Of a stretch of DNA of 64,000 nucleotides, positions 9,276 through 17,679 are shown piece after piece. The position numbers were made by a program, and so were the translations under genes. Source of the DNA: Brasilonema sp. CT11 (GTDB lineage: Bacteria; Cyanobacteriota; Cyanobacteriia; Cyanobacteriales; Nostocaceae); the NCBI RefSeq assembly GCF_017982655.1, contig NZ_JABXYX010000022.1, positions 34,129 through 98,128 of the forward strand. The letters are read 5' to 3'. The notes under the pieces were generated by a model that saw only the letters and a program-made list of their open reading frames with translations, made no database searches and was not told where the DNA came from. How positions within the stretch are numbered: the stretch's first letter is position 1; every line of letters begins with the position of its first letter.

Positions 9276-9526
9276 TTAAATAGCATTTCTCCAAGCAAGC
9301 GCATCGGTGCCACTATTTTTAAATGTCTTCTCTGTGAGGCGAATTAACTTGTCTTGAGGATTGCCAAAACTGACCTTTGTTTTAAACAGACTGTCAACAG
9401 CTTCCGCCCCAATGCTTAGTTTTGTACCACCAGCGAGAGTTCCCTCCCATTTTGAACTTCTTGTAGCAAGTCAGATAATAAAGCATCCGTCTGTTCTGGG
9501 TTTGGAGGGGTTAGCTCATCGTTCAT
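9276..9526 (-). pseudogene. Frameshifted small gene at head of VMAP operon
   Basis: An ATG at 9526 has a good ribosome-binding site (AAAGGAG, 9 bases upstream) and reads [20 protein letters not shown]... for 36 codons, stopping at 9416. The reading continues in the -1 frame from about codon 27 ([18 protein letters not shown]..., ending [10 protein letters not shown]), with a stop at 9276. Joined, the product would be about 84 residues and would end 30 bases before the VMAP start, as an operon gene would. I do not recognise the family. No canonical slippery heptamer is seen, so decay or a sequencing indel is more likely than programmed frameshifting. Confidence 0.5.
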
Positions 9527-9673
9527 CTGCACTATCTCCTTTGTTCAAACTTCCGTTCTGAATAAATAAGCATTTGGCGATATCAACAGAATCTACAAAG
9601 GTAGATACTGCGATTCCTAAATATTTCTTAATTCATAACTGTACTTTAGACTAAGAAGAACAAAATGCCTCAA

Positions 9674-9704
9674 GCCCAGTTTGGGGCGCTAGCCCTAAAC
9701 CGGG
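9674..9704. terminator. GC-rich hairpin in gap before the pentapeptide gene
   Basis: CCCAGTTTGGGG (9675-9686) pairs with CCCTAAACCGGG (9693-9704) with one mismatch and one G-U pair. It lies in an otherwise gene-free stretch (9527-9823) between two divergent transcription units. T-rich sequence follows at 9715-9722. It could be a terminator or a small dispersed repeat. Confidence 0.35.
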
Positions 9705-9806
9705 AAGGCTAACTTATTTTTCCGGGCCGCAACCTCGTGAGTGCCAATCTATTATCTAAATCTGCCAAAAACTGATATCCTACAACTAGTAGTTAAAGGT
9801 ACCCAA

Positions 9807-9822
9807 TTTAATTGTAATTAAA
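9807..9822. promoter_or_regulatory. Perfect AT palindrome directly before start codon
   Basis: TTTAATT-GT-AATTAAA, 7-bp arms with a 2-base centre, ending one base before the GTG of the pentapeptide-repeat gene. No Shine-Dalgarno is visible here. It is a candidate repressor or operator site, inferred from position and symmetry only. Confidence 0.3.
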
Positions 9823-9823
9823 C

Positions 9824-11191
9824 GTGGCTCAAAACTACCGTAGTGCTAAGCTAAGAGGCAAATCCTTTAAAGGGCAAGACTTAACAGGCGCAGATTTTTC
9901 CTATTGCGATATCCGAGGTGCTGACTTTACAGGTGCGACACTCAGAGGAGCAAACTTCAGCCATGCGCAAGCAGGACTACAACGCCGTTGGGCATTTGCG
10001 TTAGTCATATTTGCGTTACTGCTATCGGCAGTATCAGGATTGCTATCGGCTGTTGGTGGTTCGTTGCTAGGATTTATTCTAGTGGATGGCAACCGTCAAA
10101 ATGTCTATGTTACTGTCATCAGTTCAATAATATTGTTAATCTTTTTTCTCATCTCTATGCGCCGAGGAGTCGCAGCAGGCTGTGGGTTTTTGGCAGCGGC
10201 TATTATAGGATGTGGGCTTGCAGCAGTCGTATGGGCTGGGATAGTGGCTGTAGCATGGATTGGGACAGGGACTCAGACACGGGTGATGGAATTGGCAGCT
10301 GTGGTATCGGTAGTCGTCACCGGGGCTGTGGCAGTTGTAGTGTCTGCAACAGGGTTAGTGCTCATATCCGGGGCGGCGGTGGTGGCAGGATTTATCGCTG
10401 GGTTATTAGCAGTCGCGCTGACAGTGTCAGTCGCAGGGGCTGTAGCGGGAGTAGTAGTTATAGCCGCTGTAAAGATAGCTGGTGTCGTCGCAGCAATTCC
10501 AGCTTCTGTGGTAGCAATATTAACCTTATTTGTGTCTGCTGATGTGAGTAGCCGTGGCTTATATCAAGATGAGAAGCAAAGCTGGATTAGCAATATTGCC
10601 CTTGGTTTGGTGACAGGACACGCTACAAATTTTCAAGAAAGTGATTTGACAGATGCGGACTTTACGCAGGCAAGACTTAAAAACACTACCTTTAAAAAAT
10701 CTATTTTGGCACGTACCTGTTGGTTTCAAGCGAAAAAGCTGAATCTGGCTGATATTAGGACAACTTATCTTAAGGATGAAAAGATCAGACAATTACTGGT
10801 GACAAAACAGTTACAAAACCAAAATTTTGATGGCTGCAATTTGCAAGGTATCAATTTGCAAGGAGCAAATATTGCAGATGCTAGCTTAGTTGCAACTGTG
10901 CTGAATGAGTCTAACTTACAAGATGCTGATTTTTCTAGAGCCAACCTGACAAGAGCACAATTAGATAGAACTGATTTTAGAGGTGCAACTCTTACAGGTG
11001 CATACATCGGGAACTGGGGCATCACACCAGAAACGAAGCTAGATGGGGTAAAGTGTGAGTATATTTTTCTGTGTGTACCCACAAAAGATAATCCTAACCC
11101 CCATCGTTTACCCAGCAACTGGGAAGAAACTTTTGAAGATGGAGAGTTTACTCAATTTACTCGCACATCATCGAAATTCTCAACAATTTAG
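9824..11191 (+). CDS. Pentapeptide-repeat membrane protein
   Basis: 455 residues from a GTG start. Residues 8-50 are pentapeptide repeats (LRGKSFKGQDLTGADFSYCD). Residues about 55-245 are strongly hydrophobic: several membrane segments (FALVIFALLLSAVSGLLSAV, then an Ala/Val/Gly-rich tract of at least four helices). Residues about 270-420 return to pentapeptide repeats (ANLTRAQLDRTDFRGATLTG). The design, a beta-helix split by a multi-helix membrane block, is common in cyanobacteria; function is unknown. The central part has biased Val/Ala/Gly codons typical of low-complexity membrane segments. Its stop codon overlaps that of the convergent DUF3598 gene by 4 bases. Confidence 0.85.
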   Translation: MAQNYRSAKLRGKSFKGQDLTGADFSYCDIRGADFTGATLRGANFSHAQAGLQRRWAFALVIFALLLSAVSGLLSAVGGSLLGFILVDGNRQNVYVTVISSIILLIFFLISMRRGVAAGCGFLAAAIIGCGLAAVVWAGIVAVAWIGTGTQTRVMELAAVVSVVVTGAVAVVVSATGLVLISGAAVVAGFIAGLLAVALTVSVAGAVAGVVVIAAVKIAGVVAAIPASVVAILTLFVSADVSSRGLYQDEKQSWISNIALGLVTGHATNFQESDLTDADFTQARLKNTTFKKSILARTCWFQAKKLNLADIRTTYLKDEKIRQLLVTKQLQNQNFDGCNLQGINLQGANIADASLVATVLNESNLQDADFSRANLTRAQLDRTDFRGATLTGAYIGNWGITPETKLDGVKCEYIFLCVPTKDNPNPHRLPSNWEETFEDGEFTQFTRTSSKFSTI

Positions 11192-12009
11192 ACAAAAGAC
11201 TTGACTCGATGTTCTGTTACCAAAGTCAGAGTAACCCATTCGCCTTTGTCGTCGTAGCTGCGAATCATCCGTTGACGTAAGTCTGGTTGGATCAGCCAAC
11301 CGACTTCAAGAAAAAGTGGTTGACGTAATTGCAACTTGAGTAAAGAGGTTGCAGAAGCACCATCAGGTAGAAGTAGGACTTGTATCTGCTTTTGCGGATC
11401 TTGGTTGAAGTGGATGATAGAGTCTTTAACAGTCGCTGTTGAAGTGATTGTGCGTTCGCCAAAAGTTAAGCTTTGCGTTAATCGCCCACCACCATCAAGT
11501 TGTAGTTGCATTTTAGTGGAGTTAGTTTGGGGTGAACGCCAATCTGGATATATTGTCACTGCTTCACCCTGCCATTCTCCCAAAAGGTCATCTACTTTTA
11601 AAGGTGGACGTTGTACTGGTTGAGTTCCAGCCAGATGTTCTCGAATGAGGGTGAGTTTGTCTAGTTGGAGGTTTTTGTCAAATAACTGAACCAGACGTAA
11701 GCGACGATTTTCCCAAATTAAACCTAGTTCTGCCCCAAATTCGGAAAATGGACCAAGCTGTGTTGAACCTTGAGAAAACGCCCCATTTTCAAAAAACAGT
11801 ACGCTACGTCCTAAGGACGAGTATTCAAAAGCTTTTTCATCTTCCTGAGCGAAGCGGATTGTTTGGCGGATTGTTTGATTGTTGTTTAACCCTTCCAAGG
11901 AAACTACGCTGGGAGTATCTTCTAGAATTTCACCTTGAGGCGAGATACGGGTAAATGAACCTTGCCATTCACCGAGGTTTTTCAGCAAAGATTCCCATTG
12001 CGATCGCAT
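11188..12009 (-). CDS. DUF3598 family protein (calycin-like beta-barrel)
   Basis: 273 residues. Two similar halves each start with a GEWQG motif (LGEWQGSFTRISPQG near residue 12 and LLGEWQGEAVTIYPDW near residue 143). This is the layout of the cyanobacterial DUF3598 family, thought to form two lipocalin-like barrels. Residues such as LFLEVGWLIQPDLRQRMIRSYD near the C-terminus are family-typical. The ligand is unknown. The gene is convergent with, and overlaps by 4 bases, the pentapeptide gene. No signal peptide is seen, so it should be cytosolic. Confidence 0.8.
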   Translation of the reverse strand: MRSQWESLLKNLGEWQGSFTRISPQGEILEDTPSVVSLEGLNNNQTIRQTIRFAQEDEKAFEYSSLGRSVLFFENGAFSQGSTQLGPFSEFGAELGLIWENRRLRLVQLFDKNLQLDKLTLIREHLAGTQPVQRPPLKVDDLLGEWQGEAVTIYPDWRSPQTNSTKMQLQLDGGGRLTQSLTFGERTITSTATVKDSIIHFNQDPQKQIQVLLLPDGASATSLLKLQLRQPLFLEVGWLIQPDLRQRMIRSYDDKGEWVTLTLVTEHRVKSFV

Positions 12010-12082
12010 AATTATAAATTTTTAGTTATGAATCAGACATTATACCTTAGAAAAAGTACATTTTCTTATTAGAGAATTGAGT

Positions 12083-12117
12083 GCGATACGCTTAGCGTCA
12101 AGCCTCTGGCTTATCGC
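12083..12117. repeat. Dispersed interspersed repeat (TAGCGTCAAGCC type)
   Basis: GCGATACGCTTAGCG followed by TCAAGCCTCTGGCTTATCGC; the ends GCGATA and TATCGC-like bases are inverted. A second member sharing TAGCGTCAAGCC lies at 14593-14622. Such short imperfect palindromes are abundant in Nostoc-type intergenic DNA. Confidence 0.5.
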
Positions 12118-12253
12118 TTATGTCGCAAAGGAACTATTTGAAGCAATTTAACTAAGCGATCGCACTATTCGGCTACTAGGCATTTCACTATCAAATCTTG
12201 ATAATGTCCAAACATCCCAAGCTATTCAACTGCCATTATTTGAACTATCCTAA

Positions 12254-12550
12254 TCATTCTACTTTTTCATCTTGAGACTCATCAGAAATAGTTTCTAATT
12301 CGGTTTCTGGCTCAGTTTTGATATTAGCTTTCGGCTTAACGGGTTTGGGACCACGCGCCAGAGCCGGATTAACCGGTTGCCTGGATTCATCCCCAAAGGA
12401 TGCTTTTTTGCCCCTACCCTCAGAGCGCTCATCACTCCGTTTTGAGTTTTTGCGACTGGGTTGGGGAGTTGGCATAGAATCCAAATTTTCTGACTTGGTG
12501 TCAGTGCCTTCAGAAGACTGACGTTCAGATTTCTTGATTGGGCGTTCCAC
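12254..12550 (-). CDS. Small disordered charged protein, conserved in cyanobacteria
   Basis: 98 residues, almost entirely Lys, Arg, Glu, Ser and Pro. The central part MPTPQPSRKNSKRSDERSEG, GKKASFGDES and ARGPKPVKPKA is the recognisable conserved core, followed by an acidic tail (TISDESQDEKVE). It looks intrinsically disordered, with no membrane segment or catalytic motif. Function is unknown; the basic core could contact nucleic acid. It is preceded by a perfect palindrome at 12602-12620. Confidence 0.6.
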   Translation of the reverse strand: MERPIKKSERQSSEGTDTKSENLDSMPTPQPSRKNSKRSDERSEGRGKKASFGDESRQPVNPALARGPKPVKPKANIKTEPETELETISDESQDEKVE

Positions 12551-12896
12551 TTTTGTTAAGTTTTGCTGATTTACTTATCTTATATAATATATCGCTGTCA
12601 GGTAACAAATAATTTGTTACTTGAAATGGATTGGACTCATACACCCTGATGCATGTCTTTATATACGAATAAATAGTTTTTGTACCGGTGGGAGACACCC
12701 CAAGCGTGCGATAGCAAGGGAGCAAGAGACGCCTGCATGGGTATCGCCCAGCTTATCCAAAAGAAACTTGAGAGCAGATATGGGCATTACATCCCTTAAT
12801 GGTGGGTTTTACCCAATTCAGGAAGGGGACTGGAATTGTTAAGATTAGAGAAATCACAATATATTAAAACAGCCAGCACAACTGAGTTACAAGACC
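12551..12896. other. Intergenic region between small gene and def
   Basis: 346 bases holding the divergent upstream regions of the disordered-protein gene and def. Apart from the palindrome at 12602-12620 I see no gene, RNA or repeat that I can name. Open frames here lack start signals and protein-like composition. Confidence 0.5.
12602..12620. promoter_or_regulatory. Perfect 9-bp palindrome, GTAACAAAT-A-ATTTGTTAC
   Basis: It lies 52 bases upstream of the minus-strand gene at 12254-12550 and 277 bases upstream of def. The symmetry and position suggest an operator for one of these genes. No U-tract follows on either strand, which argues against a terminator. Confidence 0.4.
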
Positions 12897-13472
12897 ATGC
12901 CTATAGAAATCGCTGTTGAAAAGAAAAAGTTACAAAATCCGCCATTAGAACTTCATTACTTAGGCGATCGCGTCCTACGTCAAGCAACTAAGCGCGTATC
13001 TAAAGTTGATGAGGAAATTCGTCAAGTGGTACGCGAAATGCTACAAACTATGTACAGCAAGGATGGCATTGGTTTGGCTGCGCCTCAAGTGGGAGTTAAC
13101 AAACAACTCATTGTCATCGACTGCGAACCAGATAACCCAGCTAACCCACCACTGGTATTAATCAACCCCACGATCACAAAGGTTAGCCGTGAAATTTGTA
13201 TGGCGCAAGAAGGATGTTTGAGTATTCCAGGGGTTTACATGGATGTAAAGCGTCCGCAAGTTGTAGAAATTTCTTATAAAGATGAACACGGGCGTCCCCG
13301 GACATTAAAAGCTGGAGATTTACTTGGACGATGCATTCAGCACGAGATGGATCACCTCAACGGCGTGGTATTTGTAGATCGTGTAGAAAACTCTTTAGCT
13401 TTGACGCAAGAGCTATCTAAGCATGGGTTTTCACATCAGGCTGTAAAACCAATAGATAGGGTGGTTCGCTAG
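12897..13472 (+). CDS. def: Peptide deformylase
   Basis: Removes the formyl group from nascent protein N-termini; metal-dependent (usually Fe2+ or Zn2+). All three family motifs are present: GIGLAAPQVG (motif I), QEGCLSIPG (motif II, Cys metal ligand) and QHEMDHLNG (motif III, HExxH). 191 residues, slightly longer than E. coli Def because of N-terminal and C-terminal extensions, as in other cyanobacteria. The stop codon overlaps the GTG of the next small membrane protein (TAGTG), suggesting coupled translation. Confidence 0.97.
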   Translation: MPIEIAVEKKKLQNPPLELHYLGDRVLRQATKRVSKVDEEIRQVVREMLQTMYSKDGIGLAAPQVGVNKQLIVIDCEPDNPANPPLVLINPTITKVSREICMAQEGCLSIPGVYMDVKRPQVVEISYKDEHGRPRTLKAGDLLGRCIQHEMDHLNGVVFVDRVENSLALTQELSKHGFSHQAVKPIDRVVR

Positions 13473-13678
13473 TGAATATAATGACTCCAAAAAGCGGTTT
13501 ATTTCTCGCTGGTTCTTGTATTACCGCTATAGCCGCAGTCGGTTCAATGTTTGAACTCGGTTCTGGACAACCAGACTTGGGTACTGAGATAACTGCAATT
13601 ATCCTCGCAATAAGCATTCCACTGACAGGATTATTTTTTGTTGCTGCAGTCAGGGATGCTAGAGCTAATATTAAGTAA
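13472..13678 (+). CDS. Small two-helix membrane protein
   Basis: 68 residues (GTG at 13472; an ATG at 13481 would shorten it by three). Two hydrophobic segments, FLAGSCITAIAAVGSMFEL and ITAIILAISIPLTGLFFVAA, are separated by a short polar loop (GSGQPDLGTE), with a basic tail RDARANIK. It is likely a small plasma-membrane or thylakoid-membrane protein of unknown function. It overlaps def by one base and so is probably co-transcribed with it. Confidence 0.6.
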   Translation: MNIMTPKSGLFLAGSCITAIAAVGSMFELGSGQPDLGTEITAIILAISIPLTGLFFVAAVRDARANIK

Positions 13679-13840
13679 GCATCAGGTGTAAAGCAAGGAA
13701 AAGGAAAAAGAAAAAAGGAAATATAAATCTTTTGACTTTTAGCCTTTTCCCTTTTACTAAAGGCGGATCATTCTGTTGTTATTTCAGATAAAAATTCCTA
13801 ACAATTGAAAGAATTATTGCTGTGACCGAGTCTAACACGA

Positions 13841-13919
13841 AAAAAATGGGCAGGCTTAATACGGGTACTCGTCTTGACCCCACGATAAATCGAAGGGCTT
13901 CAAAGCCTGCCCATTTTTT
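13841..13919. terminator. 17-bp perfect inverted repeat with 45-base loop
   Basis: AAAAAATGGGCAGGCTT (13841-13857) and its exact complement (13903-13919) end in A/T tracts on both sides, so the arms can act as a bidirectional terminator between the def operon (+) and the AhpD-like gene (-). The long loop and perfect arms also fit a small MITE-like element. Confidence 0.6.
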
Positions 13920-13946
13920 AGGGGACAAATTGGTGAGGATAAGCCT

Positions 13947-14339
13947 CTACGTCTTGAATTGCTCATCCACTGGAATTTGGTAGCCATTGGCAAGGCGATT
14001 GGTTGTATTTGCTGTAGCAATAATCCCCATAAGTTCGGCAAACATAACATCGCTCATGCCTTTTGCATATGCCCCTGCTGTGTGCGAGGCGATGCAGTAC
14101 TCACAACCATTTGTCACACTCACCGCAATATAAATTAGTTCGCGCATCAACGGATCGAGTTCGCCGGGACTAGTCATCACTTCTTTGAGTGTCTCCCACG
14201 TTCGGCGTAGAGTGGGGGGATGGTTGGCGATCGCTTTCCAAAAATTGTTAATGTAATCAGTCTTACGAGTGGCGCGGATGTCGTCATATACGACACGCAC
14301 TTCGTCACTGGCTTGTTCATATTCAATGAGTTTGGTCAT
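13947..14339 (-). CDS. Carboxymuconolactone decarboxylase / AhpD-like protein
   Basis: 130 residues. The signature NGCEYCIASHTAGAYAKG supplies the CxxC pair and the downstream His of AhpD-like peroxidase or thiol-disulfide CMD proteins. Preceding helices (TLKEVMTSPGELDPLMRELI) are typical of the all-helical fold. These proteins act as alkylhydroperoxidases or in thiol redox protection; the true substrate cannot be read from sequence. It stands alone on the minus strand, ending in the 13841-13919 inverted repeat. Confidence 0.85.
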   Translation of the reverse strand: MTKLIEYEQASDEVRVVYDDIRATRKTDYINNFWKAIANHPPTLRRTWETLKEVMTSPGELDPLMRELIYIAVSVTNGCEYCIASHTAGAYAKGMSDVMFAELMGIIATANTTNRLANGYQIPVDEQFKT

Positions 14340-14717
14340 CTGAATCGAGAACTATAAAGGACAAAAATTTTTAGCTTTTGAGATCATAATGCTATTTATA
14401 TAGCCGTTGCCAGGTAGATTAGGATATGAACTAATGAGAAAATACGGACATCACAAGATTTTCAAGCCTGTTAAGCGTTAAGCGTTCCTTGCTATATGTC
14501 CTAATAGAGTTGGCGACTGCTATACAATTACACATATACCCCTTCAAATTTTCTGACTGGAGGGGATTTTATGGTGGCTTCAGTAACCCCTTAGGCTACG
14601 CGTAGCGTCAAGCCAGAGCCTTATAGCACTCCAACATAACTAGCAACTTGGGTTAATACTATAGACACCCCTGCTGCACCCAAAAACTGAATTCTCATTA
14701 CTGAATTTACTACAAAA
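14340..14717. other. Gene-free region with one dispersed repeat
   Basis: I see no gene. It contains one copy of the dispersed repeat (AGGCTACGCGTAGCGTCAAGCC, 14593-14614) and a 7-base doublet GTTAAGC at 14469. The rest is AT-rich intergenic DNA upstream of the AhpD-like gene, presumably including its promoter. Confidence 0.4.
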
Positions 14718-14758
14718 AGGGGGAGGAAGGGCAGCCGACGGCTGCCCTTCCTCCCCCT
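14718..14758. terminator. Perfect 20-bp hairpin with single-base loop
   Basis: Arms 14718-14737 and 14739-14758 are exactly complementary and GC-rich, joined by one A. On the minus strand the stem is followed by a T-run, so it would terminate the transposase relic at 14792-15119. Arms this long with no loop also suggest a mobile-element end or a cruciform-forming repeat. Confidence 0.6.
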
Positions 14759-14791
14759 AATAGTGATTATCATTATCTTGAATGGGATGTT

Positions 14792-15119
14792 TTATTTTTT
14801 GGAAGTCCATAACACAATTTGTTCCGCTTCAGGAAGTTCTTTAGTATACAAGCCCATCAATTCTTCGCGCGGTGGATTGCCATCCTCTAAAGCTGAGTCC
14901 CAAGGGGACACGCTGAGTCGCAAGGGGACACGCTGCGCGAACGCGAACATAAATACTCGACCACTGGCGTCGAAATACTGGAGAACAAGATAGCTCTGCA
15001 AAGGAGTAAACACTGCGTGTCACCAACACTGCATCCATCAAATCAAACAAGGCATCTTTGGCATTACCTAGTATGGTATACGCCGATGTACGGAATTGTT
15101 TAAGCTTATCTAATGTCAT
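14792..15119 (-). pseudogene. 5' fragment of a DDE transposase, broken by repeat insertion
   Basis: From ATG 15119 the frame reads MTLDKLKQFRTSAYTILGNA, then LFDLMDAVLVTRSVYSFAEL and SPVFRRQWSSIY. This is the N-terminus of a transposase type abundant in Nostoc (family assigned from memory). After SSIY the frame is disturbed by an inserted stretch with a 20-bp tandem repeat (14892-14931). Homology resumes in another frame as ALEDGNPPREELMGLYTKEL. The rest of the transposase is missing, so it cannot be active. Confidence 0.6.
14892..14931. repeat. 20-bp tandem repeat inside transposase relic
   Basis: Two copies of GCTGAGTC(C/G)CAAGGGGACAC (14892-14911, 14912-14931) followed by GCTGCGCGAACGCG. 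It splits the transposase homology, so it is a later insertion or expansion. Confidence 0.8.
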
Positions 15120-15655
15120 GGTCAAGCTGGTACTTTTTCTTTTTATCAGCATTGACCAATTTGCGATCAGTTCAACATGGCTGACCGCTTTTTCTTTTCA
15201 GGGACTTTTTCCCTTCCCAATCATGTCATTTTTTTACTCGTCATTCTACTGGTTTTATTTTCCGATCGCTTGTCTTTAGTCTAAACTCCAGTTATAACTT
15301 GATGTGGCGTAAAAAGTCAAAAAATTTTGATGTAATCAAGTCTGGGTAAAGGTTACAGCCGTCGCGTGGCGGCTGGTGACAGCTTCGCTACTTTTACCCC
15401 GATTGAGGTGATCGCACTTCTACCCCCTGAACGGTTACGAAATTTTTCTGAAAAATTATTTATTTTTTTGAGCAATCACTGCATAAACAATTTATAGAAA
15501 TACCCACTAAATAAATAGGAGGGCATTGTTGAATTTTAACTGTACTCATATGCTCTTCTACAAGACCCAATTATTTAAAGGAGAAAAATAATTGTCAGTT
15601 CTACGTCCTCATACGACAAGAACGTCAAAGTTCTACGAAAGTTACACAAAAGGCG
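15120..15655. other. Gene-free leader region upstream of the biosynthetic cluster
   Basis: No recognisable gene. It is AT-rich, with a short GC-rich palindromic patch at 15355-15375 (AGCCGTCGCGTGGCGGCT). AAAGGAGAAAAATAATTG at 15579 looks like a ribosome-binding site before a TTG that opens a 22-codon frame. I cannot say whether that is a leader peptide or chance. The promoter of the lipopeptide cluster may lie here, but no sigma-70 or NtcA site stands out. Confidence 0.35.
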
Positions 15656-15812
15656 TGTAAAATCCGTTGGAAAATTGAGGAGTTTCACTAGAGAAATCAA
15701 ACAATTAACTGGCATTGAATCTTGTCAATGTCGTAAAGCTCATCTCCAGAGAAATCATATTGCTTGTGCCATAGTATACCAAAAGTTTTTTGCACTTAAG
15801 AAGTTTTTGTAA
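15656..15812 (+). pseudogene. Transposase C-terminal relic
   Basis: Reading IRWKIEEFH, then after a 1-base shift REIKQLTGIESCQCRKAHLQ and RNHIACA, this is the conserved C-terminal block of a DDE transposase family widespread in Nostoc. The frame then runs into unrelated sequence and stops at 15812, only 10 bases before the ligase gene. The frameshift and the missing N-terminus make it a relic. With the 14792-15119 fragment it marks the left border of the biosynthetic cluster as a recombination-rich site. Confidence 0.6.
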
Positions 15813-15822
15813 TAGAACCCTG

Positions 15823-17679
15823 ATGATTACCAACCTAGATCATTCCCCGCACACTCTGCCTAAAGTAGCTACTTTAATAGCTATTCTGCGGTATAGAGCA
15901 CTACACCAACCAGACTTTAGAGGTTATACGTTTTTGGAAAACGGAGAAAAAGAATCAGACAGTCTGACTTATCAACAGTTAGACAAAAAGGCGCAGGCGA
16001 TCGCAGCCCAATTACAATCCTTTTTAGCTCCTGGTGAACGGGCTTTGCTGCTTTACCCGCCTGGGTTGGATTTCATTTGTGCGTTCTTCGGGTGTTTATA
16101 TGCTGGAGTTGTAGCTGTTCCTGCTTATCCACCCCGACAGAATCAGTCACTATCTAGACTGCAAGCGATTGTGTCAGATGCTCAAGCGTCAGTGGCGCTG
16201 ACCACTCAATCTCTTTTAGCTAATGTAGAGAAGCGGTTGGCTGAAAATCCAGAATTGGGTGCTGTGCAATGGGTAGCTACCGATAGCCTCAACAGCGACT
16301 TGGCCTCAAATTGGCAAGAACCGACTTTGTGCGAGAGTGATCTGGCTTTTCTCCAATACACTTCAGGTTCTACTGGAACACCGAAAGGGGTAATGGTGAG
16401 TCATGGTAATCTATTGCATAATCAGCGAATGATTGAAAAGGCTTTTGGGCATACAAAGGAAACTATTTTTGTCGGTTGGTTGCCCTTATTCCACGACATG
16501 GGACTGATTGGGAATGTACTGCAACCATTATATTTAGGCATATCATGCATCCTTATGTCGCCAGTAGCATTTCTACAGAAGCCTGTGCGCTGGCTGCAAA
16601 CAATTTCCCGCTACAAAGCGACGACTAGCGGTGGCCCCAATTTTGCTTATGAACTATGCGTTCGCAAGATTACTTCCGAACAACGCTCTAGTCTTGATTT
16701 GAGCAGCTGGGAAGTGGCTTTTAATGGAGCAGAACCTGTCCGTGCAGAGACATTGGCAGAATTTACAACCACTTTTGCATCTTGTGGTTTTCGTAACGAG
16801 GCGTTTTACCCTTGTTATGGGATGGCTGAGACAACCTTATTTGTTTCTGGGGGTTTGAAAACAGCTTTGCCAACAGTACTCTGTGTTGATGGAACAGCTC
16901 TTGAACAAAATCGGGTTGTAGAAGTTAGTAATGAGTATACAGATCGTCGGAAAATCATTGGCTGTGGTCAGACTTGTTTAGAGCAGAAAATTGCGATCGT
17001 CGATCCCAATTCCTTAACCTTGTGTCATGCTGACCAAGTAGGAGAAATTTGGGTTTATGGTTCTTCTGTTGCTGGTGGCTATTGGAATCGACCTGATCTG
17101 ACCCAACAAACTTTTAACGCGCAACTACAAGATACTGATGCTGGATCTGAACCATTTTTACGCACTGGAGATTTAGGATTTTTGCACGATGGTGAATTAT
17201 TCATTACAGGGCGACTTAAAGATGTTATAATTATCAGAGGAAGAAATTATTATCCTCAGGATATTGAACTAACAGTAGAGAAGAGTCATCCAGCACTGCG
17301 ACCTAGTTGTGGATCTGTTTTTACGATTGAGGTAAATGGAGTTGAGCAGCTGGTTGTTGTTCAAGAGTTAGAACGGAGTTACTTACGAAAACTAGACACC
17401 AGTGAGGTGCTGAGAAATATTCGCCAAGCGATAACAGCAGAATATTCTCTACAGATTTATAGCATCGTACTGATTAAGACTGCAAGTATCCCCAAAACTT
17501 CTAGTGGTAAGATTCAACGTCAAGCCTGTCGATCTAAATTTCTAGTTGGAGATTTGGATGTTGTCAGTGAATGGAGTGAAAATCCTCGGCATCAAGTCAA
17601 ATTTATGAATTTGCAGTCTGATATCGAATTAACTTTGAACCAATTATCAACTGTCAATAGTGATAAAAGTAAGTCTTAA
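15823..17679 (+). CDS. Fatty-acyl-AMP ligase (FAAL), lipopeptide starter activation
   Basis: 618 residues from ATG 15823; the longer TTG frame would begin inside the transposase relic. An adenylate-forming core is present (LQYTSGSTGTPKGVM, GWLPLFHDMGLIGN, CYGMAETTLF, RTGDLGF, GRLKDVIIIRGRNYYPQDIE). YYPQDIE and the FAAL-type insertion (GGLKTALPTVLCVDGTALEQ) mark it as a FAAL rather than an acyl-CoA ligase. It should activate a free fatty acid as acyl-AMP and load it on the ACP encoded next. It is the first gene of the cluster, and its stop codon lies inside a perfect 32-bp palindrome. Confidence 0.93.
   Translation: MITNLDHSPHTLPKVATLIAILRYRALHQPDFRGYTFLENGEKESDSLTYQQLDKKAQAIAAQLQSFLAPGERALLLYPPGLDFICAFFGCLYAGVVAVPAYPPRQNQSLSRLQAIVSDAQASVALTTQSLLANVEKRLAENPELGAVQWVATDSLNSDLASNWQEPTLCESDLAFLQYTSGSTGTPKGVMVSHGNLLHNQRMIEKAFGHTKETIFVGWLPLFHDMGLIGNVLQPLYLGISCILMSPVAFLQKPVRWLQTISRYKATTSGGPNFAYELCVRKITSEQRSSLDLSSWEVAFNGAEPVRAETLAEFTTTFASCGFRNEAFYPCYGMAETTLFVSGGLKTALPTVLCVDGTALEQNRVVEVSNEYTDRRKIIGCGQTCLEQKIAIVDPNSLTLCHADQVGEIWVYGSSVAGGYWNRPDLTQQTFNAQLQDTDAGSEPFLRTGDLGFLHDGELFITGRLKDVIIIRGRNYYPQDIELTVEKSHPALRPSCGSVFTIEVNGVEQLVVVQELERSYLRKLDTSEVLRNIRQAITAEYSLQIYSIVLIKTASIPKTSSGKIQRQACRSKFLVGDLDVVSEWSENPRHQVKFMNLQSDIELTLNQLSTVNSDKSKS

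Noticed and set aside
9276..9526. Programmed -1 frameshift gene
   Set aside because: The overlap zone has no canonical X-XXY-YYZ slippery heptamer; an indel is simpler.
15790..15823. TTG start giving an FAAL 11 residues longer
   Set aside because: The extra residues fall within the transposase relic; ATG 15823 begins the family-like sequence.
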